DNA from: Larix kaempferi
Taxonomy: Eukaryota; Streptophyta; Pinopsida; Pinales; Pinaceae
Length of the DNA stretch: 64,000 bases
Assembly: GCA_027924585.1 (NCBI GenBank)
Contig: BSBM01000643.1
Location: forward strand, 20,838,001-20,902,000
Reading direction: 5' to 3'
Below, one piece after another: positions 1 through 11,798 of the stretch. Under the pieces are notes generated by a model. That model made no database searches and had not been told where the DNA came from. It saw only the letters and a list, made by a program, of their open reading frames with translations. Both the position numbers and the translations under genes were made by a program. Position 1 is the stretch's first letter; each line of letters opens with the position of its first letter.

Positions 1-116
1 TTCTTGCTTACCGTACATGATCTACCAACATCTTAATCCATACAAATAATCACTCAGATTTTAAGATGTGTTAGCCATGTTCTCTTGCAGTCGGAGTGCA
101 TCTTTTAGCACTAACA
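1..116 (+). repeat. 3' end of the 5' LTR
   Basis: This segment matches 4091-4206 and ends in ACA at 114-116, five bases before the primer-binding site. Only the last 116 bases of the LTR lie in the window. Confidence 0.7.
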
Positions 117-121
117 TCTTT

Positions 122-140
122 TGGCGTTGTTGTCGGGGAC
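122..140 (+). other. Primer-binding site, tRNA-Asp type
   Basis: TGGCGTTGTTGTCGGGGAC matches the reverse complement of the plant tRNA-Asp 3' end, which reads TGGCGCCGTTGCCGGGGA, with two or three substitutions. Its place just after the LTR end fits minus-strand DNA priming. Confidence 0.75.
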
Positions 141-382
141 GAGTTGAAGATTTTCCCTGGGTTGTACGACATTGAACAGAGCTAGCTCTTGATGGTGAAC
201 AAAAACTAGACACATAAGTGGTTGCATTATTCACCTGGCGACTCCATGATTGAAGAATCCAGTGGTGACTCCAAAATTTCAAGATGTCAGTTGCTCGAAT
301 GGCTACCATTCTGGTTCGGATGATAATCATGCAGAACATTTACTTCAATTTCATTAGCTTATGCATCAACTGGAAATCTCTC

Positions 383-546
383 ATGAAGATGTTTATGTAC
401 TCACTTGAGGGAGATTCTCATGAATGATATTGGTCTCTTTCCCCTGCTAGCATATCCCTTTAAAAGATTTCCATGCAGCATTTCATAAGCAATGTAAGAG
501 GTATTTCCCTGAAGAACTTCTTTTTTAGCATTGTTGTGAGGAATTT
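383..546 (+). pseudogene. Degenerate retrotransposon gag fragment
   Basis: Read from the ATG at 383, the frame gives MFMYSLEGDSHE, an in-frame stop, then WSLSPASISL. A shift of frame then gives FHAAFHKQCKRYFPEEL and a further stop. This order (EGD..EWY.SLPP.SI.S..F...F...C....P) is the conserved core of the plant retrotransposon gag (capsid) domain, which forms the particle in the cytoplasm. At least three nonsense codons and one frameshift show it is dead. The rest of the capsid is not recognisable. Confidence 0.55.
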
Positions 547-930
547 AATTCACATGTTCAACATGAAGAAGGTTCTTAGATTCCAATAGTGAGGATGAAA
601 GTGGGATTTCCGATGAAGAGGTGCATGATGAATCAATCATTTATGAAACTCTCTCTTACTCTTCTTTTCAAGAAGAAGACATTTAGGATGTTGTTAATGA
701 TAGAATCGTTGGTAGTATGGCTATAGATTCATTTGATGTTTCTAATAGCTGTTGTGACAATGAAATTGTTGTTTCAAATAATCACAAAGATTAGCTCGCC
801 CATGTGCATCCTTTCTTTGAAGAGCGTCAGGAAATGAAGATTCCTGAATTTCAAAATTTTGAATTTTTTTTTTAGATCAACCCATTTTTTATGAATATCC
901 TGATGTTGAGGAACAAATATTTACTAAGCA

Positions 931-1425
931 CATGTAGAACTCCTTTACAGCCATCCAGTATATGACAGTTATGAATCGGATGGAGATAAGAAGGAGTTTC
1001 ATGAGCAATCGATCTTTTCTTCTTCACCAACTGATGACCAGCAATATTCAGAAGATAGCAAGTTTACATCTGCCATTTTTGAACCTGGACCTGCAGAAGA
1101 CATCAAACTAAATATGAGCAGCCATGAAGCAGTGAGAGTTGAGAACACACAAAAGCAGTTCGTTCCTTTTGAAAAACAAGAAGATGTATTCTCTTATGAT
1201 TTTTATGACCCCGTGGCAAGTTACATGGAGTTGTTATGGAATTATAAATCTTGTATCCTTGACTTTATAAAGATAAAGTTCCATAGCTGTAAGTATGACT
1301 TTCTAGATTATCATCTTTCATGCTTTTCAGGTGCCATAGTTATAAATGTGCTTTCAAATGAAAGAAGGATCCTGCCAATGGATAAGTTACTTGCAGAGCT
1401 ACATTGGAAGCATGATTTCACGTAA
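931..1425 (+). pseudogene. Open frame of gag-like character, no identified domain
   Basis: A plus-strand frame is open from the stop before 931 to the TAA after 1425, about 160 residues. The only good start is the ATG at 1114, but the sequence is protein-like well upstream of it (HPVYDSYESDGDKKEF). It is acidic and polar, with a DPVASYMELLWNY stretch. Similar acidic tracts follow the capsid in large plant Ty3/gypsy elements, and this position, after the gag remnant, fits. I do not recognise a domain and assign no function. Confidence 0.3.
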
Positions 1426-3277
1426 GCAAAAAAAATTATTGATCAGTGAGTGTATATAAATAAGCTCGACACTCGAGCATTTGTTTTTAGTCTGGATTTG
1501 GTTGCATATTGCTTTTAATGTTTGACTGTTTTTTTTCTTAGTTTTGAATAATTAGCAAGAAGTGCTCTCAGGGAAACATGAATAGGTCACCGTGTGCAAC
1601 ACAGTTTGGCTTATAATGTGTGATGAGTAGGGTCATTCAAAACATGATGAGAAGGTGCATGTTTCAGAGTTTCAAAAATACAAAGTATCAGGTTTTCATG
1701 TTCTTGGTGCCTCACAGAGAGAGCATTATCCCCAGTGGGAGCCAGATGTTGGTATCAAAATTTATCCTATCAAAATTTTCTAATCTTTTGTTGAAATTGT
1801 ATAAATTTTACTATTTTTTTTTTTTTTTTCAAACTCGCCAACATTCTATGACCTTAAATCCCTATTCTACTGATTCTCATATATATACTTATCCCTCCAT
1901 GAAATAGAATGTACCTTGTTATTTCTTGGTTGCTATTTGAAAATGTTGAATTACAATTTTTATTTAAAATTATTAATAGAAAATCCTTTGATTTTATATT
2001 TTAACTTTTTTAAGTTTATTTTGTAAGTTTGGCAAAACAAAAAAACGGTTTTTAACCAAAGTCTCATCCGTAAGCCAAATCCCCCTTGATACATTGAAAT
2101 CAAGCCCTAAAGTATATGTGTAATAACAGAAGTAAATATAAAATTATATTATTTTAAAAAAACCTATTCTCTTATGGTTTATTTAGAATAATATTTTATG
2201 TAAAAAGTCTATTTTCTGTGCTTTACTTAGAATAATATTTTATGTTTTATTTTGGTTTTCGTAAACATATGTCTTTGGTCCGCCAAGCATTCGAACTCTG
2301 CCCTTTGTTATCTATTTCAAACAGTTGCAATATAAAGTTTCATATTAATTCCTACCTATGGCATGTGGGATTATTTTTACTACACAGATAAAATATTAAA
2401 AACACCAAACCTCCAATTGTCAATTATCAAGCTTGAGCAGCAAGTGTGAAAGTGCCGGATGCCAAGTTGGGTTTCAAGTATTCAAAGGAGATCGCTCGAG
2501 AATCAATAGCCAGGTCATCAATGAAGTGCCAAACGCCCAAAGCAGCCGGAAAAAGAATCTCAATTGCCAAACACAGACCAGAGCACCGAAAGGGATGCTT
2601 TCACTACTTCAATGCCAGCAAAACATCAAATTGCAAATGTCAAATACTCTGCCCGAAGCCTTCAGAGAACGCAGAGGATGTAAAGCTGGTGAAATCGGGT
2701 TTTGGTTATGTTACAAAGGTAAAGAACAAGTATATTCGAGACTTCCACGATTATGTGTCAAAAGAGCATTTGTAGCAATGAATGTTTTGAAACTAGCAGC
2801 TATAAAGATCAAGCCTCGATGTTGAAGAAAATATTGAAGTAAAACGCCAAAGCCGAGCTCGAGCTTCAGTGTTCTAGCAACCAGAGCGTTCGCAGGTGTT
2901 CAATAGGTAATTGGTGATCTAGATGGTTGAAGCATATCGAAGCAAAAATTTAAAGATTGTCTACACTCCACTGCGCAATGCATATGAACTTGAACATCTT
3001 GTGGATTTCATGAATGATGCCGGAAGGAGGTTCCAGTCTTCTTGTTTTTAGAAACTCATAGAATAATTAAAGATGGCAGAGGTTCAATATATAGTCTTCT
3101 GCAACTTAAATACATTCAGGATGGCTTCTCAAAAAGATGGAAAAATGGTTTGATTTGTTGACAAAGAAGCAGTGCAGTTCTATTTTTTTTGAAAGGCTAT
3201 CAACTATTCAAAGGTTGTCTGAAGGTTGTCATATGAGGATCAGTGGCAAACAGTACTAAATCATTTTGGGGTTTTGG
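1426..3277 (+). other. Internal region without recognisable protein
   Basis: Interior of the same element. Two overlapping plus-strand frames of 109 and 130 codons lie at 2433-2825, but neither shows a known motif and a pair of overlapping frames suggests chance. A 20-base T tract lies near 1810. No reverse transcriptase or integrase motif is present in any frame. Confidence 0.4.
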
Positions 3278-4206
3278 TGATGACGTAAGGCCTCAAGTCT
3301 TGTCGAGATTTTGCAGCTACAGCTGTACAAATTCAGAACAGTTTAGTATATCTTTGAAAGACCAAATTTGATGAACAACTTTCCAAAGGATCTGCTATGT
3401 GATAAAGGCAATTTAAAATCAAAGATCTTTATGAAGTAGAAGTCTTCCTCCAAATGTGGATCTAAGAAACAGATTTCAGATTTTGCTCCTAATATGAAGG
3501 ATGTCCTTAATTTTGTCAGATATTTTGCTATCCTACAAGAGGATTCGATCCATGGTTTTGGGATCTAGTTTCAAATGATGTAATGTATTGAATATCTATA
3601 AAAGACAAGATGTAGAGGAAAATGGAGAGTTCTGGGGGCTCGAGAAGGAGAGTTATGAGACAGTTTAAACTGTAAGCCCATTGGGCAGTATTTCCTGTAG
3701 CTTTCTTCATCAAAGATTTGTATCTCTTAATCCTTTCACCCTTTTTATTCTTACTCAAACGAAATGGTGTTTGATGGAGTGTCCATTAATAGCATGTATT
3801 TTATGGATTCCTGAAGCAGCAGAGTATCTGTTGTGGTTGCCCATATTTTACAAGTTTCATTTGTGTATTTGTATTCATGGTTAGGGAGTATTTCTGATCA
3901 TTGGATCTTCTTCCTTGTATTGATTCAAACAGTTTGCAGTGAGTAATACACTCATGTGTTTCTTAATTCTTCTATCTGTTCACTTTCTAATATGTGGGGT
4001 TTAATATTGAGTTCACATACCTTTGAATCTATGATGTGATATAGGAGACTCCATGCCCAATGGCCCTGATTATCAATCTACCTCTCTCCTTTCTTGTTTA
4101 TTCCACATGATCTACCAACATCTTAAATCATAGAAATAATCACTTAGATTTCAAGATGTGCTAGCCATGCTCTCTTGCAGTCGGAGTGCATCTTTTAGCA
4201 CTAAAA
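3278..4206 (+). repeat. 3' LTR, left boundary uncertain
   Basis: The right end is fixed by the match to 1-116. The left end cannot be set because its partner is outside the window; TGATGACGTAAG at 3278 is a plausible TG start. A TATA box (TATAAAAG, 3597-3604) lies where an LTR promoter would be expected. Confidence 0.4.
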
Positions 4207-4900
4207 GGGGGAGTAGTGCTTGGATGAACACTCAAACCATAAGAGAAACATAAGTTTGGAATTGTTGAGCCACCTATAGGTATACTAGATGTGGGTGGAA
4301 ACCCACTTCCTATACCATGAATGTCTCCTCCAAAGGAGAAGCTATAATTGGGCATCATAGTACTTGTGGTGGCATACAAACACTAGGAGGATCATAGGTT
4401 TGGGTTTGCTCACTAATAGGCAGGATCCCAAATGGAGATAAATCTGATAATTGAAGTATATTAGTGAAAGGATTAGCTCCACTAGCTAGTGCTATGAAGC
4501 AGGTATTGGTGCCTCCTCCAAACACACAAGGAATAGCAAGGTTAGAAGACAGTATTGGTGCCTCCTCCAAACACACAAGGCATATCAAGATTAGGTTCTT
4601 CATTGTTTGATGAACAAATGGTTCCACACATATTGGTATGTGTATTGTAAAGAAAATCAAAGGGATTTGTGGATGAAGGTACATCTAACTAAATCAAAAT
4701 AAGATATTGAGGTTGTGTTAAAGGAGGGTTGAAATTAGTCAGTAATTGATTATCAATGATTTCAACCTTGGGTGGGCCAAAATATTTTGACAAGTCCCAA
4801 TAAGATCATGATTGTATAGATACTTCCCTATCAACGTTATCGCTAACTATGTGTATGTATAAGTTTGACTTGTTATGAATAGGTTCAAGGTTATCATTGT
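4204..4900 (-). pseudogene. Unclassified coding remnant, minus strand
   Basis: On the minus strand a coherent but broken translation runs from about 4900 down to 4204. It includes SYWDLSKYFGPPKVEI, then QYLIL, then PCVFGGGTNT twice, and ends in a Gly/Pro/Ser-rich tail (FSFGGDIHGIGSGFPP). Two in-frame stops and a 49-bp internal duplication that changes frame break it. It abuts the 3' LTR end at 4206, so the upstream element probably inserted next to or into it. I do not recognise the family; a gag-like or low-complexity structural protein of another element is possible. Confidence 0.35.
4503..4600. repeat. 49-bp tandem duplication, two copies
   Basis: The block starting GTATTGGTGCCTCCTCC at 4503 recurs at 4552, a period of 49. 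Because 49 is not a multiple of three, it shifts the frame of the minus-strand remnant and repeats its PCVFGGGTNT peptide in two frames. Confidence 0.8.
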
Positions 4901-6540
4901 TGAGTTAGTGTCAATTCCACACTTTCTACAGGAGACCCTAATTATTGTCGAGACTGGTGGGTTGGACGATCAATGACTTTTACTGAAATAGGTTTAAACA
5001 AATATTTCTATTAAAAGAATGAGAAAACCTAAATTCAATCTAAACACACACCACCAAGAATCAATCCCCTAAAAATAAAACTAGAAGCAACACCAAGTAG
5101 AAATGGATAGGGGACCTTATGAAAATTAGCTTGGGAGTATGAGGGCCCAAGACCAACTTATAAAGGTAAGAAAGTGATAGTTACAGTAACTCTCATGGAA
5201 TTGTCAACCAAGGTGCAAGTACTCTCATGAATGCATGTACTCTCCACGGGAAGCATAAGTTATGCATTTGTCTCTGGTACTTCAAGCGCTTCCCTCTTGT
5301 AATCACTTGTGTGCAAACCTAAGAAAATCCACTAAGGTTACCACTACACAAAAGGTAGATGGGCGGATTAGTCATTGGTTAGGTATTTGTGTGTTGGAAG
5401 GGAATGTAAAACTAAGTCCTAGACTCGAAACTCTAGAGAATTGGTGTCATCCCAAGGACTTGCCAATTCTACTAAAATATCTTGTATGTACATAGCCCAC
5501 TAATAAGTAAGATGGAATAATCTTTACATTAGCCTAGTTTGACCTAGTGCTTAATATGTGTGTGATATGTAAACTTTCTTAACAAATATGATTTGCTGCA
5601 AATGTATTTATCTCTCTTTAATACTAGTTAGTTGAAGTTTTCATAAACTTGAAGAATTAACTCCCCACTCTACACCAACACTTTAAAATATAAACTATGT
5701 GTTTGCTATAAAACAACACATGTCTAGCTACTTTTACTACATCTATTACTTTTAATGTATATTATTTAATCAAGGATACGGAGTACAACTAATATGGTTC
5801 TTTGTGGAACTCAAATTTTCCTAAAATTATAAAGAAATTAAAATGTGATATGCATTTCACATTTCCTTCAATGAAACAAGGCAAAAGAGATCTTACTTTT
5901 CTTTTTCCAAATGCAATGAACAAAACAATGTTCAAACTTCTGAAAGATTTGTAGAGTGAATGAAGATGGGAAATCCAATGCACATGGCAAAGACTTTTTC
6001 AAATTCTTTTTTTATCTTTAAATCATGGAAAAAAAAATGATCATGCATATAATCTACTAGGGAACGTGTTCACTTCTAATTCATGTGATAATTATTCCAA
6101 TTGAGGAATATTCAAAAAGCAAAGGCTAAGCAAAATCCAATTTTTATTCATTCATGCAACAGATGAAAGTGATTTTTAAAATAAAAATTTGATTTTTTCC
6201 TAATTTTCTAAAGGTGCTTGTACATGTTATAAAGAAAAACCATGGGTGGCCACGCTTGTTATTTAGAAAAAAACATGAGCACTCTTGTCTAACAATAAGT
6301 ATAGGAATAAGCAGTGACCACAATTTAGGGAAAAAATCAATCTCATAGTCTACATTTAAACTTTATTCAATTGTTAGTATATTCTTGTTTTGTATCAACA
6401 TGCAGAAGCTACTATGGTTTTCAAAATGACAATCAAACCAAAACACACAAAGATGATTATTTAAAATCAATTCCCAACGAAGTTGTCAATTCTTTGATGG
6501 GCGGGCTATCTACAAAATTAATTCTCTCTGCCACGTTCCC
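4901..6540. other. No gene seen
   Basis: AT-rich sequence with only short open frames lacking motifs. No LTR ends, inverted repeats or RNA gene are visible by eye. Confidence 0.5.
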
Positions 6541-6594
6541 TAACCTCTCAGGTGGCCTTCAAAGGCCATGGGAGACCCTCTGTTTTTTTTTCTT

Positions 6595-7085
6595 CCAAAT
6601 TCTTCCAATTCCACACACAGCTGCAATGGGCTCGGGGCCGAAATCCCCATTGCGATCCGCAATCTTCCTTTCCACATTCCACAGTCCCCATGTGGGACTT
6701 GGAAATCGGATTGCCAAAACCAATTCAAAATCAAAATCGTGCTTCCGACTTTCGCAACCCGCAATGCGGAAGTCGGAAGCCATTTCCGACCTCGAAAATC
6801 AGTCTGTCCAACTTCCGCAATTCCGCAATCCACATGTGGAACTCGAAAGTCGGATTCCTCCAATCCCGACGACAGTTGCTTCCCGCAACCCGCATTCTGC
6901 ATTCTGCATTCTGCATTGCGGGTGCGGAAATGTGGAATTCCACATTCCAACCCCCGGGAGATTTTATCTCCCACAATCCGCATTCTGCATTCCACATTGC
7001 GGATTTCCATACGCCACCAAGCTTGGTCCTCGACCTCCGCAATCTGCGATCCGCATTGCGGATGCAGAAGGGTCAGGACCAAAAA
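6595..7085. repeat. GC-richer block of nested palindromes and short repeats
   Basis: This 0.5-kb block is dominated by variants of CCGCAATCCGCATTGCGG, CATTCTG and CCACATGTGG. Inverted pairs are common: CTTCCGACT at 6741 pairs with AGTCGGAAG near 6770, and TCCGCATTGCGGA is itself palindromic. Long frames are open in both directions at once (up to 298 codons plus, 193 codons minus), as expected of CG-rich repeat DNA and not of a gene. It lies beyond the chromovirus LTR and could belong to a very long LTR or to an independent satellite-like block. Confidence 0.6.
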
Positions 7086-7259
7086 CCCCTGCCCCAACAA
7101 ACTTCCAGGGAAAACTTCCAAGGGTCACAACTCCCTCCTCCTTGGTCCAAATGGGACAAGGTCGGTACTGTTGGAAAGCTCTTGGAGAGCTCTATCCAAT
7201 GGTGCAATCCCCACTCCATCTGAGGACTCCAACCATACAAATTTACAAATTGAAATTAT

Positions 7260-9426
7260 GTTCATAACACCACCTAAGTGCCTTTATCCTTCTGCTAGGG
7301 GTTCTGTCTCCTTCCTGCCATGAGTTCTCCCTTCACCTGACCATAGAGGAGCTCTGAAACACATCAGGGCTATCCCCTTCCTTTCCCAAGACCATGTGAA
7401 GTCAATCCATCCCTTTGAAGGGTGAAGACAATGCATAATAAACATATTAATGAACTAAGCTAATCATTACACCCACAGCATGTAGGGGTTAGTCATACAT
7501 CACATTCATGCTAATGATGAAGTATTCAACATGCATTCAGTCTCATATTCAAGCCTCTACCTATCTTCCTAATGAGCAAGCTCATGAAATCATCCATTCA
7601 TTAGTCGAGGGCATGACAAGCATAACAATGCATAAGGTGCATGAAATTAGGTCTAACCAATACATCTACCACCTGCAATATTTGTAATGCATTAAGCTTG
7701 TGCAACTGAATGAAGTATTCAACATGAACTTAGGCTTATACACAGTCTATCTATTGATCAAATTCATACAACATTCATTCAGAAACATGAGCATCAACAC
7801 ATAAGCATAATACATGAAACCTCACAGTTAATACCAAAGAAGCACTTATCTTTGAATCTTGAAGTTGCCCCAAGCAACTGGCTAAGTGAGGACATCTTTC
7901 CACCCAACCATAGGTCTCTTTCCAGCTTGTACTCTTTCAGCTGAAAGACCACCCCCGAGCTGGGTTGTGTATCCACTAAGGAGGGCTAATGAACTCTCTC
8001 ACAGTCAAGGTCTCATCCCAAGGCTAATCCAACCTATAGTTTGGTTTATCAAGCAATCCAGGGAACAAGGAGGGGTGTTGCTAAGCTAGTGAGCTCTACC
8101 ATAGAGTTGCATTCATCTCAGACCACTCAAAAAGCATGACACCCACATTACCTACCTCACCCAACACAAGGAATGCCCTCTTCTCTGCTGCACAGTCCCT
8201 CAAGGCCCCTTCCCTCCAGTGCTATTCAAGGTGGGCATAGAAAGGTTCATTTTTTGTTCTTCGTGAGATTACAGCCTTCACTAGGTTTATCAAGCAGACC
8301 CAGCCCTAAGTGACCTTTTCTCTTTGCTATGCAAGCAATTCTTCATAGGGTCGTTGCCTAAACTCTTCCCTGCAAATTCGGTCTTCTGCAATCAATCTAA
8401 GGGATTTTTATAGGTTCTCTAGGCCCTTCAAGCTCTGCAATTTATCCCACAAATCGATCCATGGTTGTCCCAACCGATTTCATTCTTGCACCGGGTTTCC
8501 TTGGGAGTTCTCGGCTCTGAACCTTCGACTTACACAGGAAATCGCGATTTTTACTTGTTTTCTTCACAGTTGGACTCTGCAGGTGCGTGAATGACTTGGG
8601 TTCTTGGTCAATCCATGGTTAGCAACAGGAATAATTTTAAGGACTCGTACTTATTTAAAAGTGTATAAACCTTGGCGAATTTTACCAATTGTTAAAATGT
8701 CAACTATAAAATATTTGGCGATATTTTTCTAAAATTATTTCAATTTCTAAGGATTTTATATAGATTATATAATAATTTGGCAATTTTTAGAGTGAAAAAA
8801 ATTTACCCCATCAAAATTGGGCAAAATGGGGCTTCAAAAAATGCAAATTGGCGAATCTTTTTTTGAAAAATAGCCCATGGGCTAAACTTCACCCCTGAAA
8901 TTATCCTTGGTTAGGAAACAGGATGGGCAAATTCCCAGGCATGGAGTGGCTTAAGGGACAAGCAATGTACAGGACCATACCCTGCCATACGGATTCGCGG
9001 GTTGCCCCATACTCCATCGAATTCATGGATCTAGTTTTCTCAACCACCCTCTTATAGTTGCATTAATGTTAGCATGGTGAATCAAGTGGGTTCACAATTG
9101 GACATGTGGCAGCATGGGTACCAATCCCATAACCCCCTCACCTCTCCCTAGTGGATACGCATGGCCCCTTCTCATTGGTTGCCTCTTTATCCAACTTCTT
9201 GGATATTTTATTACAATAATTAATAATTACATCATTTACAAATCCTCATGGCTTAACAACTCATGGATAATCCAACTGTCAAATAATTGCCTATGCAAAT
9301 AAAACATGAGCATCCTCTAGTGGGGCCTTGGCCTTGAGCTCCACACTAGGGAAAACACACACATAGCATGTATACAATATTTACATTAAGCCAGTAAACC
9401 ATAAGGGTCAAAATAGGGGTATTACA
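7260..9426 (-). repeat. 3' LTR of minus-strand chromovirus, far end uncertain
   Basis: On the minus strand the LTR begins TGTAATACCCC at 9426, right after a purine tract (AAGGGAGAAAGAG). The pol stop codon TAA lies inside the first bases of the LTR. A TATA box on the minus strand (TATATAAAATCC, around 8755-8764) is followed downstream by another candidate at 8405-8412. The 5' LTR is missing, so the far end is set only loosely. Imperfect 190-bp repeats around 7500-7770 (both containing TGAAGTATTCAACATG) lie inside or just past it. Confidence 0.5.
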
Positions 9427-10483
9427 ACTCTTTCTCCCTTAAAATAACACCGTCCTCAATGTTCTCAAAACTGAACAAAAATGGGAATGCCTCTTTCATG
9501 GCATCCTCCGGCTCCCATGTGGCCTCTTCGGAACTAAGGTACTTCCATTGCACCTTTACCTTCCCTATGACCCTGTTTCGGAGCAAAATGACCTTCTTGT
9601 CTAGGATGCATGTAGGCTCCACTCGGAATTCTCTCTCTGGTTCCACCTGTATCACATTCCAATCAATTATGTGATTAGGATCATGTACATATTTCTTAAG
9701 CAAAGAGACATGGAAAACATTATGAGCTTTCATGTTAGCAGGCAATGCAATCCTATATGCAATGGGTCCTATCCTATCGAGGACTTCAAATGGCCCACAA
9801 TATCTTGGTGCCAACTTGGCACAACTTCCCAACTTCATGGAACTCTTCCTTGGTTTCACTCTCAAGTAGACATGATCCCCAATCTGAAATTCCTTATGTA
9901 TTCTTTTTAGATTTGCATAACTCTTATGTTTGTCCTGTGTTGCCTTCAAATTCTGTTTGATCTTAACCATCTCTTGCTCCATCTCCTTAATCATTTCTGG
10001 TCCAAGCACTACCCTGTTCACTGGGTTGTCCCAATTCACTGGAGTTCTTCAACCTTTGCCATACAACACTTCAAAAGGACTCATCTTCAATGATGCTTGA
10101 TGTCCATTGTTGTATGAAAACTCTACCAAATGTAGATAGTCTTCCCACTTGGATGGATTGTCCATCACATACGTCCTCAACATGTCTTCAAGAATCTGAT
10201 TTACTCTCTCGATCTGGCCACCAGTTTGAGGATGATAGGTTGTGCTAAACTTCAATTGAGTTCATAATTCCTGGAACAATCCTTTCCAGAAAATGGAAGT
10301 GAACTTTGTGTCACGATCTGAACTTATTGCCTTGGGCAACCCATGCAATCTGAATATCTCTCTCATGAAGATATTTGCAATGTCATTGTCTTTGTGAATG
10401 GACTTGACTGGAATGAAATGAGCTATCTTTGATAGCTTGTCCACCGCTACCATGATTGAATCATGCTTTTTGAAAACAGTCAT
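9422..10483 (-). pseudogene. Ty3/gypsy chromovirus pol: integrase core and C-terminal chromodomain
   Basis: A single minus-strand frame with two nonsense codons (10262-10264 and 10049-10051) encodes the end of a chromovirus polyprotein. Catalytic integrase residues are all present: D in VAVDKLSK, D in SSDRDTKF, and E in GGQIERVNQ after HPQT. A GPF/Y-like stretch (RYCGPFEVLDRIGPIAYRI) and HNVFHVSLLKKY follow. The frame ends in a chromodomain (RVIGKVKVQWKYLSSEEATWEPED), the module that directs such elements into methylated-histone heterochromatin. Reverse transcriptase, RNase H and gag are absent: the element is cut off at about 10.48 kb. Both stops look like single-base changes. Confidence 0.85.
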
Positions 10484-11089
10484 TACGTAGGATCAGTTTG
10501 AGTGAAAGGGGGGAGCTGCGTTCAACAATTTTGAAACTCGACATTTCGATCCCTACTCTAGGATCATCATCAAGAGACGGTTAAAGCCTGAAAGGTTAAA
10601 GATACTCGTGAAACCTATATATGTATGTGTGTGTGTGTAAAACCTAATAATTCATTCTAACCTAATAATTAAATTTAGCGATTAGAATCGATCTGGCTTA
10701 TTTTAATCTTTGGACATAAGAGAGTGATAATAAAGGTTTTAATTATTACCTTAATGTTATTAATCTTAATGTAGAAAATTATTACATGTACTAATAGTAC
10801 GGAGTTTTATTTTAATGATAATGGTATTTATATGATTAGGATTTAAATTCAATAAAAAATTATTATAATTTTTTTTAAAATGGTATGGTAATTATTAAAC
10901 TGTTTTAATTGGTATGTAATAAAAGTATAAATATCATATTATTATAAATTTTAAAATAGGGTTTTGTAATCCTTAAATTAGTTTACACTTTTGGGGAGAA
11001 GAAATCCTTAAATTATAATTATAATCCTTAAATTAGTTTCAAATTTGTTTGCACCAATATCTAAATATACTAATTTTTAATGGTATTGT
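10484..11089. other. AT-rich spacer with short GT run
   Basis: The truncation point of the chromovirus is followed by unassigned sequence. A short (TG)n tract lies at about 10625-10638. From 10.6 kb the DNA becomes very AT-rich and grades into the tandem repeats to the right. Confidence 0.5.
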
Positions 11090-11570
11090 AATTATTATAT
11101 TATTATAAGTTTATAAAATAGCAGTATAATCCTTAAATTACCTTTAATGGCCAAAGTGTAAACTAAAGATTTCATGATAATAGTATTGAATGGTATTGTA
11201 ATTATGATAATTTTTAATGGTATTGTAATTATGATAATTTTTAATGGTATTGTAATTATTATATTGGTGTAAACTAATGATTTCATGATAATAGTGTTGA
11301 ATGGAATTTGGTATTGAATGGTATTGTAATTATTATATTAGTGTAAACTAATGATTTCATGACAATAGCGTTGAATGGAATTGAATGATATTTCATATTA
11401 GTGTAAACTAATTATCATGTTTCATGATAATAATATTGAATGGTGTTGAATGATAATTTTTAATGGTATTGTAATTGTCATATTATTATAAGTTTATAAA
11501 ATAGAAGTATAATCCTTAAATTATCTTTAATGGTCAAAGTGTAAATTAATGATTTCATGATAATAGTATT
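11090..11570. repeat. AT-rich tandem repeat cluster
   Basis: The unit TTTTTAATGGTATTGTAATT recurs with a 27-bp period three times near 11190-11265. A longer unit carrying GTAAACTAATGATTTCATGA recurs near 11160, 11270, 11345 and 11530. The copies are imperfect and interleaved, typical of slippage in AT-rich DNA. Confidence 0.75.
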
Positions 11571-11798
11571 GAATGATTAAGACTATGATAATTATTATTA
11601 TAATTTCAATAGTATAATTATTATAAAAATTATTTATATGTCAAAGTATGATATCATGGTTTTATGATAAAATTATCGAATGTTGTTTAAGGGAGATGAT
11701 TAATTTAGAAAATTATTATGTTCATAATAGTGAAATATATTGTTGTTTTTATTCTATGGGAAGTGATTAACAATTGAATGTTTAAATTTTAATTTACA

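Larger units (their letters stand above)
1..4206 (+). mobile_element. Non-autonomous LTR retrotransposon, tRNA-Asp primed, 5' end outside window
   Basis: Bases 1-116 recur at 4091-4206 with about 13 mismatches by eye, and the first copy is followed at once by a primer-binding site complementary to the 3' end of plant tRNA-Asp. This makes 1-116 the end of a 5' LTR and about 3.3-4.2 kb the 3' LTR of one plus-strand element. Between them I see only a broken gag stretch and an open frame of gag-like character, with no protease, reverse transcriptase or integrase, so the element depended on another element for enzymes. tRNA-Asp priming is usual in the Athila/Tat side of Ty3/gypsy; the clade here is an inference. 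The target duplication cannot be tested because the 5' end is outside the window. Confidence 0.7.

Noticed and set aside
2433-2825. Two overlapping plus-strand frames as a possible gene
   Set aside because: Neither has a known motif; overlapping frames in one short GC-richer patch point to chance, so they are mentioned only within the element interior.
4198-4215. AAAAGGGGGAGTA as a polypurine tract
   Set aside because: It lies after, not before, the LTR copy of the plus-strand element, and no LTR start follows it.
6371-7323. Long overlapping open frames of 193 to 298 codons
   Set aside because: They overlap on both strands and in several frames within a repetitive GC-richer block and show no domain or sensible codon pattern.
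9459-9960. Plus-strand frames opposite the chromovirus integrase
   Set aside because: They are shadows of the minus-strand integrase-chromodomain frame.
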